DNA from: Streptococcaceae bacterium
GTDB lineage: Bacteria > Bacillota > Bacilli > Lactobacillales > Streptococcaceae
Reading direction: 5' to 3'
Assembly (NCBI GenBank): GCA_009779335.1
Contig: WREM01000006.1
Location: 1 to 16,228, forward strand
DNA length: 16,228 nucleotides
This document shows positions 12,715-16,228 of this stretch, in pieces. The notes under the pieces were generated by a model, which saw only the letters and a program-made list of their open reading frames with translations, ran no database searches and was not told the origin of the DNA. A program made the translations under genes and the position numbers. The stretch's first letter is position 1. The number at the start of each line of letters is the position of its first letter.

Positions 12715-13517
12715 TGTAATAATCCTCCTAAGTTCATTCTATAATCTCGTTCATAGTTAACAATATGACTCTGATATTTTCTAAACATCTCCTCTTGCAA
12801 ATGTTTGGGTAACTTATAACTCTCCTCTAATTTATAAGGCTCATATTCAGAGATTGATTCATCAAAAGTTACAAAGCAATAATCTTCATCAACTAAATCT
12901 TTTTTGGTTAAATCAGCAGTAATTTTTCCATCTTTAAGAATAACAAAGCGATTGCAAATTTGTAGAGCTTCTTCTAAATAATGTGTAACCAAAACAAGCG
13001 TTGTTTTCTGAACATGATGGTCCTGACTAAAAAACTGAAAAAGCTCTTCTCGGCTTTCACTATCTAATCCTGTTGTGATTTCATCAAAGAAAAAATATTC
13101 TGGCTGATTTTGAATGGCAGACACCAGAAATAATTTTTGCTTCTGTCCACCAGATAGACTGCTATATTTCCTATCAAGAAAATCTTCCATACGAAATTCT
13201 TTAATCAGTCGCTTGCCATTTTCTAAATTCTTTTGATTTTGAGCAAACAATTCGATAACCTCAGAGACTTTTGCATCGTTAGGCAAGGTCATGTTTTGCA
13301 TGATGTAGGCTGTATTTTTAGAGGTCAACTCCATTCCCTCATAATCTATATTCCCAGAGCTTGCAGTAAGTGTCTTATTAATGATATTCATAAGAGTGGA
13401 TTTCCCTGTCCCGTTAGATCCAAGGATGGCTATCTTTTCCCTTTCTCTTATCTCTAAGGAAATGTTTTTTAAGACTTCTGTTTTACCATATTTTTTAGTG
13501 ATATTATTGATTTTCAC
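12711..13517 (-). CDS. ABC transporter ATP-binding protein
   Basis: This 268-aa nucleotide-binding subunit is complete. It has Walker A GSNGTGKS (33-40), Q-loop Gln74, signature LSGGQ (121-125), Walker B YFFFDE (141-146) and switch His179 in LVTHY. The last 60 residues (from about 205) form an extra C-terminal tail rich in Glu/Tyr. I chose the GTG start at 13517 because GGAGG lies at 13527-13531 with 9-nt spacing and the protein then begins MKINNITKKYG as expected. It overlaps the DUF3021-like gene by 14 nt and the permease by 4 nt, so the operon is compact. It energises the adjacent permease. Confidence 0.94.
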   Translation of the reverse strand: MKINNITKKYGKTEVLKNISLEIREREKIAILGSNGTGKSTLMNIINKTLTASSGNIDYEGMELTSKNTAYIMQNMTLPNDAKVSEVIELFAQNQKNLENGKRLIKEFRMEDFLDRKYSSLSGGQKQKLFLVSAIQNQPEYFFFDEITTGLDSESREELFQFFSQDHHVQKTTLVLVTHYLEEALQICNRFVILKDGKITADLTKKDLVDEDYCFVTFDESISEYEPYKLEESYKLPKHLQEEMFRKYQSHIVNYERDYRMNLGGLLQ

Positions 13518-13905
13518 GATATTTTTCCTCCAATTTTTGAGTGATTTCTTCTGCTTCTCTTTTATTTTTGAAATAAAAATAAATGTGCACCATGATATAA
13601 ACAGCGAACCAACTAATAGTAAAGCTAATCATCCATTGACTTATATTTTGTGATGAATGTACATTTTGATTAATGAGAATAACCATCAAAAGTGCTAAGA
13701 TATAGCTTGTTATAGAATGAATGATGATTTTTACAGTATATGGTACTCGGAGCTTTCTGTAAATAATATATGCTGCTAAGCCCTGTAAAGCTCCCTGAAT
13801 GAGTATGACCAGAACAATATAAGTATTCCAAAAAATAGCTGTTTCAACTGCCAAACAAAGAGAGGCAATGATTACCCCAAATCCCATTGCTTTCAAATAT
13901 TTCAT
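13504..13905 (-). CDS. DUF3021-like four-helix membrane protein, putative LytTR partner
   Basis: This 133-aa protein has four predicted helices (about 6-24, 28-49, 60-80, 90-112) and a charged Lys/Glu-rich cytoplasmic tail (113-133). Size, topology and position right after a LytTR gene match DUF3021. The gene overlaps lytTR by 4 nt (ATGA) with GGAGGAAG upstream. In streptococcal LytTR regulatory systems such as HdrRM and BrsRM of S. mutans, a membrane protein encoded beside the LytTR protein holds it inactive. I infer the same role here; the signal is unknown. Confidence 0.8.
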   Translation of the reverse strand: MKYLKAMGFGVIIASLCLAVETAIFWNTYIVLVILIQGALQGLAAYIIYRKLRVPYTVKIIIHSITSYILALLMVILINQNVHSSQNISQWMISFTISWFAVYIMVHIYFYFKNKREAEEITQKLEEKYRENQ

Positions 13906-14327
13906 TTGTCTTCCTCCATTCTCTTGTACAGATTTTTCAAATAATTACGAGATAAAGGAACTTTGAAATCTCCACAACGAGCAAGCATTCCGTAAATCAA
14001 GTCTGTCTCTACAGCTTTTAAGTGTTTGAAATTAATCAGATAGGAACGAGAAATGCGTATAAAATCTTGACCCAATAGTTCTTCCATCTTATACAAGGGC
14101 ATACGCACAATAAATCCCTGCTCTGCTCTATGCACTTCTAAATAGTTGCGTAAAGATTCTATATAATAGATTTCGGTTCTCTTTATCATCTGTATGCCTT
14201 CGACCGTATGAATTGATATTTTATCATCAAACTGGGAAGCGATTTTCTCATATTCCTCTTCAGAAAAGGTTCGTATAAGCAGTTCCGTTTCTGTCAGTTG
14301 CACATTTATTTCCTTTTTTATTTTCAT
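13902..14327 (-). CDS. LytTR-family DNA-binding regulator without receiver domain
   Basis: This 141-aa protein has a short N-terminal part (1-38, VQLTETELLIRTFSEEEYEK) and a LytTR DNA-binding domain (about 40-138) with IYYIESLRNYLEVH, MPLYKMEELL and FIRISRSYLINF, all typical of the fold. There is no response-receiver domain, so it is not a two-component partner. It heads an operon with a DUF3021-like protein and an ABC exporter, all overlapping, which fits a LytTR regulatory system in which the membrane protein is the inhibitor. There is no Shine-Dalgarno sequence; a promoter with TGCTAGAAT ends 6 nt before the ATG, so the mRNA is predicted to be leaderless. Confidence 0.9.
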   Translation of the reverse strand: MKIKKEINVQLTETELLIRTFSEEEYEKIASQFDDKISIHTVEGIQMIKRTEIYYIESLRNYLEVHRAEQGFIVRMPLYKMEELLGQDFIRISRSYLINFKHLKAVETDLIYGMLARCGDFKVPLSRNYLKNLYKRMEEDK

Positions 14328-14333
14328 AAGTTC

Positions 14334-14361
14334 ATTCTAGCACTTTTTAATGAATTAACAA
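14334..14361 (-). promoter_or_regulatory. Promoter of the LytTR operon, predicted leaderless
   Basis: Minus strand TTGTTA (14356-14361), 16-nt spacer, extended -10 TGCTAGAAT with TAGAAT at 14334-14339. Only GAACTT separates the -10 from the ATG at 14327, so the start point should fall on the A of the ATG. Confidence 0.6.
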
Positions 14362-14398
14362 GACCTACTGGGACAAATCTATCAATTTTAGGGATTAA

Positions 14399-14425
14399 AA
14401 AAACGACTTGCTTCAAGTCATTTTT
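14399..14425. terminator. Terminator after the formate/nitrite channel gene
   Basis: Minus strand AAAAATGACTTG and CAAGTCGTTTTT form a 12-bp stem (one G-U) with loop AAG and a T-run. It touches the stop codon. Its core ACGACTTG is shared with the terminator at 11975-11998. Confidence 0.85.
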
Positions 14426-15216
14426 TATATCTTCTCTAAATCTTTATTTTCTTCCATGATGCGTTTATAAGAGAGATAGTAGAACCCCGCAGTGAAGATA
14501 GCCCCACCGATGATATTCCCTAGATAGACTGGAATAAAGTTTTGAATGAATTGCATCCACGTCGCTCCACCTTCAAATATAGCTGCTGGTATAACAAAGG
14601 CATTAGCCACACTATGCTGAAAACCAATGGCAACAAATGCCATGATAGGAAACCAAATCCCCATGATTTTCCCTGCTGCATCTTTTGCTCCATAGGACAA
14701 CCAAAGAGCAAGACCCACAAACCAGTTACAGCCCACGCCTGAAACTAGAGATTGAATAAAGGTCTGCTTAATCTTATTAGTCGCAAGGAGAATTGTTTCA
14801 TGGCGGAAATGAGCCCCATCTAACAAGCCTACCATGTGTCCGAAGAAATAAGCTACAAAAACTGCCCCAATGACATTAAAAATAGAAATGATGATCCAAT
14901 TCCTCACTAATTGAAGGAAACTCACCTTGCGATCAAAGAAGGCTGTCGCTACTGCCATCATATTCCCTGTAATCAGTTCTCCACCTGCCAAAAGAATAAC
15001 AATCAACCCGATAGGGAAGACACAAGCCCCTATAAAGCTAGCAAAACTCCCCCATTGCTCAGCTATATCCGATATGACACGGATGTAAAGCAGATAACCA
15101 AGAGAAATCATGGCTCCTCCAATAAAACCAAGAATGGCTTTTTCAATAAATGTCTTGTGAACTTTATGCACCCCAGCATCAATGCTCTTTGCTAATATCT
15201 CATCTGGATTCATCAT
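14425..15216 (-). CDS. Formate/nitrite transporter (FNT) family channel
   Basis: FNT proteins are pentameric channels for formate, nitrite or similar small anions, which in lactic acid bacteria usually means formate made by pyruvate formate-lyase. The 263-aa protein has six helices, the omega-loop segment GGELITGNMM (78-87, Thr83) and GFQHSVANAF with the central His201. These correspond to Thr91 and His209 of FocA. I set the start at the first ATG of ATGATG (15216) because GGAGG at 15225-15229 has 8-nt spacing. A start at 15261 is in frame, but the ribosome site would then lie inside the gene. It is transcribed alone, divergent from yidC, and closed by a terminator. The anion carried is not proven by sequence. 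Confidence 0.93.
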   Translation of the reverse strand: MMNPDEILAKSIDAGVHKVHKTFIEKAILGFIGGAMISLGYLLYIRVISDIAEQWGSFASFIGACVFPIGLIVILLAGGELITGNMMAVATAFFDRKVSFLQLVRNWIIISIFNVIGAVFVAYFFGHMVGLLDGAHFRHETILLATNKIKQTFIQSLVSGVGCNWFVGLALWLSYGAKDAAGKIMGIWFPIMAFVAIGFQHSVANAFVIPAAIFEGGATWMQFIQNFIPVYLGNIIGGAIFTAGFYYLSYKRIMEENKDLEKI

Positions 15217-15250
15217 AATATTATCCTCCTCTTTTTCTTTATACAGAATA

Positions 15251-15279
15251 TCATATTTCATACTAAAGGTCTATTGAAA
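15251..15279 (-). promoter_or_regulatory. Possible promoter of the FNT gene
   Basis: Minus strand TTCAAT (15274-15279), 17-nt spacer, TATGAT (15251-15256). The -35 falls on the same bases as the -35 of the divergent yidC promoter, so the two polymerases would compete. The match is weak. Confidence 0.3.
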
Positions 15280-15302
15280 TATTGTCTGATTTCCTGTAAA
15301 AT
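15274..15302 (+). promoter_or_regulatory. Promoter of yidC
   Basis: TTGAAA (15274-15279), 17-nt spacer, TAAAAT (15297-15302). The leader is about 27 nt and contains AAAGGA before the TTG start. Confidence 0.65.
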
Positions 15303-15335
15303 GGTTAATGTACTATTTTGTAAAGGAAAATTATT

Positions 15336-16228
15336 TTGAATAAAAAACTCACTCTTCTAGGTAGTTTGTCTGCCTTACTTCTCATTCTCTCTGGATGTGT
15401 ACAAACACATATCGTCAATGGTGAACGTGTACCCACAGATGCGTCTATGCACGGGCTTTATTATACTATCCTCATTAAACCTATGTCTGCATTTGTTGAC
15501 CTCTTTGCCAATACCATGCACATGGGATATGGTTGGGGAATCATCCTTGTTACGCTTATCATTCGTTTAATCATCCTACCTATTGGATTGCGTCAGGCTT
15601 ATAAGATGACTTATATGCAAGAAAAGACTGCCTACCTTGCACCAGTATTTGAACCCTTCAATAAACGACTTAAAGAAGCAAAAACTCAAGAAGAGCGTAT
15701 GGCTGCTCAACAAGCTCTCATGACAGCTCAAAAGGACAATGGCATCAATATGCTCTCTTCTATGGGCTGCTTGCCAATGCTCATTCAATGGCCTTTCTTC
15801 CTTGCTCTTTATGGTGCAGCCGCTTATACTCCGGGAATCATGTCTGCTCACTTCTTGGGCATCAATCTTGGTAAATCAAGCATTGTACTTACCTTATTTG
15901 CAGGAGCTTTCTATCTCTTACAAGCCTGGCTTTCTACCTTTGGAATGAACGACCAGCAAAAACAACAATCTCGAATCACACTTTTCCTAAGCCCAATCAT
16001 GATCATCTTCTTCTCATTTGCTTCTCCAGCTGGTGTCGTTCTATATTGGGTTGCAGGGGGTCTAGTCATGGTTCTTCAACAAATCATTATTACCTTCATT
16101 ATGAAACCTCGGATGCGTCAAGCCATTGACGAAGAATTCAAAAAGAATCCTCCTAAAATGGCTGACCTTCCTAAAGATGTCACTCCTGATGAGGCTCAAA
16201 AAGAAGGACTCAAAGAAATTTCAACACC
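15336..16228 (+). CDS. yidC: YidC/Oxa1 membrane protein insertase (lipoprotein form), 3' end cut by window
   Basis: The gene is open from TTG 15336 to the window edge (297 codons). The product starts MNKKLTLLGS and has a lipobox LSGC with Cys21, so it is a lipoprotein as in Gram-positive YidC. The core insertase fold follows, with the groove arginine in LVTLIIRLIILP (Arg77), a cytoplasmic hairpin (90-125), and further helices at LPMLIQWPFFLALYG, LTLFAGAFYLLQAW and SPAGVVLYWVAGG. It inserts membrane proteins, alone or with Sec. The TTG start is supported by AAAGGA 9 nt upstream and by a complete signal peptide; there is no earlier ATG in frame. The charged C-terminal tail begins near KPRMRQ. 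Two paralogues are usual in this family; a lysine-rich long tail would fit YidC2, but the end is outside the window. Confidence 0.94.
   Translation, partial: MNKKLTLLGSLSALLLILSGCVQTHIVNGERVPTDASMHGLYYTILIKPMSAFVDLFANTMHMGYGWGIILVTLIIRLIILPIGLRQAYKMTYMQEKTAYLAPVFEPFNKRLKEAKTQEERMAAQQALMTAQKDNGINMLSSMGCLPMLIQWPFFLALYGAAAYTPGIMSAHFLGINLGKSSIVLTLFAGAFYLLQAWLSTFGMNDQQKQQSRITLFLSPIMIIFFSFASPAGVVLYWVAGGLVMVLQQIIITFIMKPRMRQAIDEEFKKNPPKMADLPKDVTPDEAQKEGLKEIST

Noticed and set aside
15217..15261. Longer FNT protein starting at 15261
   Set aside because: It would put the strong GGAGG inside the gene; no ribosome site precedes 15261 and the extra residues are not typical of FNT proteins.
15576..15851. 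Minus-strand open frame of 91 codons opposite yidC
   Set aside because: It lies wholly inside the conserved yidC coding sequence and its composition fits an antisense shadow.

Overview
The window is AT-rich DNA from a low-GC Gram-positive coccus. Gene content and order fit the family Streptococcaceae, most likely a Lactococcus-like species. Pointers are the Spx regulator, the YidC lipoprotein insertase with a TTG start, an LPxTG protein, a streptococcal-type acyl carrier protein, and the block tautomerase / tdk / prfA / prmC, which I recall as a common streptococcal arrangement. The species call is inference.

Layout. Positions 1-2640 (minus strand) hold a cut-off ArsC/Spx-like oxidoreductase, an acyl carrier protein, an unknown single-pass membrane protein, an LPxTG-anchored CAP-domain protein, and spx. 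Positions 2752-7704 (minus) look like one long operon: tdk, prfA, a membrane protein of unknown function, prmC, an STM3941-like membrane protein, and alr, ending in a clear terminator. PrmC methylates the GGQ glutamine of the release factor encoded two genes upstream. Positions 7705-9280 are an accessory insertion between tdk and the divergent tautomerase gene. It holds an intact Fic-domain gene and, just upstream, a broken DUF4160-like gene with one nonsense codon and one 5-bp duplication. Positions 9324-11998 (plus) hold the tautomerase and an ECF-transporter S component, then phosphoglucomutase with a perfect palindrome over its -10 box. Positions 11998-14361 (minus) form a tightly overlapping four-gene unit: LytTR regulator, DUF3021-like membrane protein, ABC ATPase, ABC permease. 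Positions 14399-15216 (minus) encode a formate/nitrite channel, divergent from a YidC2-type insertase that runs off the right edge.

The most notable non-gene signals are these. (1) An 18-bp direct repeat of the prmC 3' end flanks the 181-aa membrane-protein gene, and a remnant prmC reading frame still reaches the alr start; this looks like a one-gene cassette inserted at the prmC 3' end. (2) Three genes lack a Shine-Dalgarno sequence and have an extended -10 box exactly 6 nt before the ATG, which predicts leaderless mRNAs; one is the LytTR regulator. (3) The DUF4160-like gene next to fic can be fully reconstructed. (4) A tandem 11-bp repeat and DnaA-box-like sequences lie at the tdk-side edge of the Fic island. 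No rRNA, tRNA, CRISPR array, transposase or integrase was seen.
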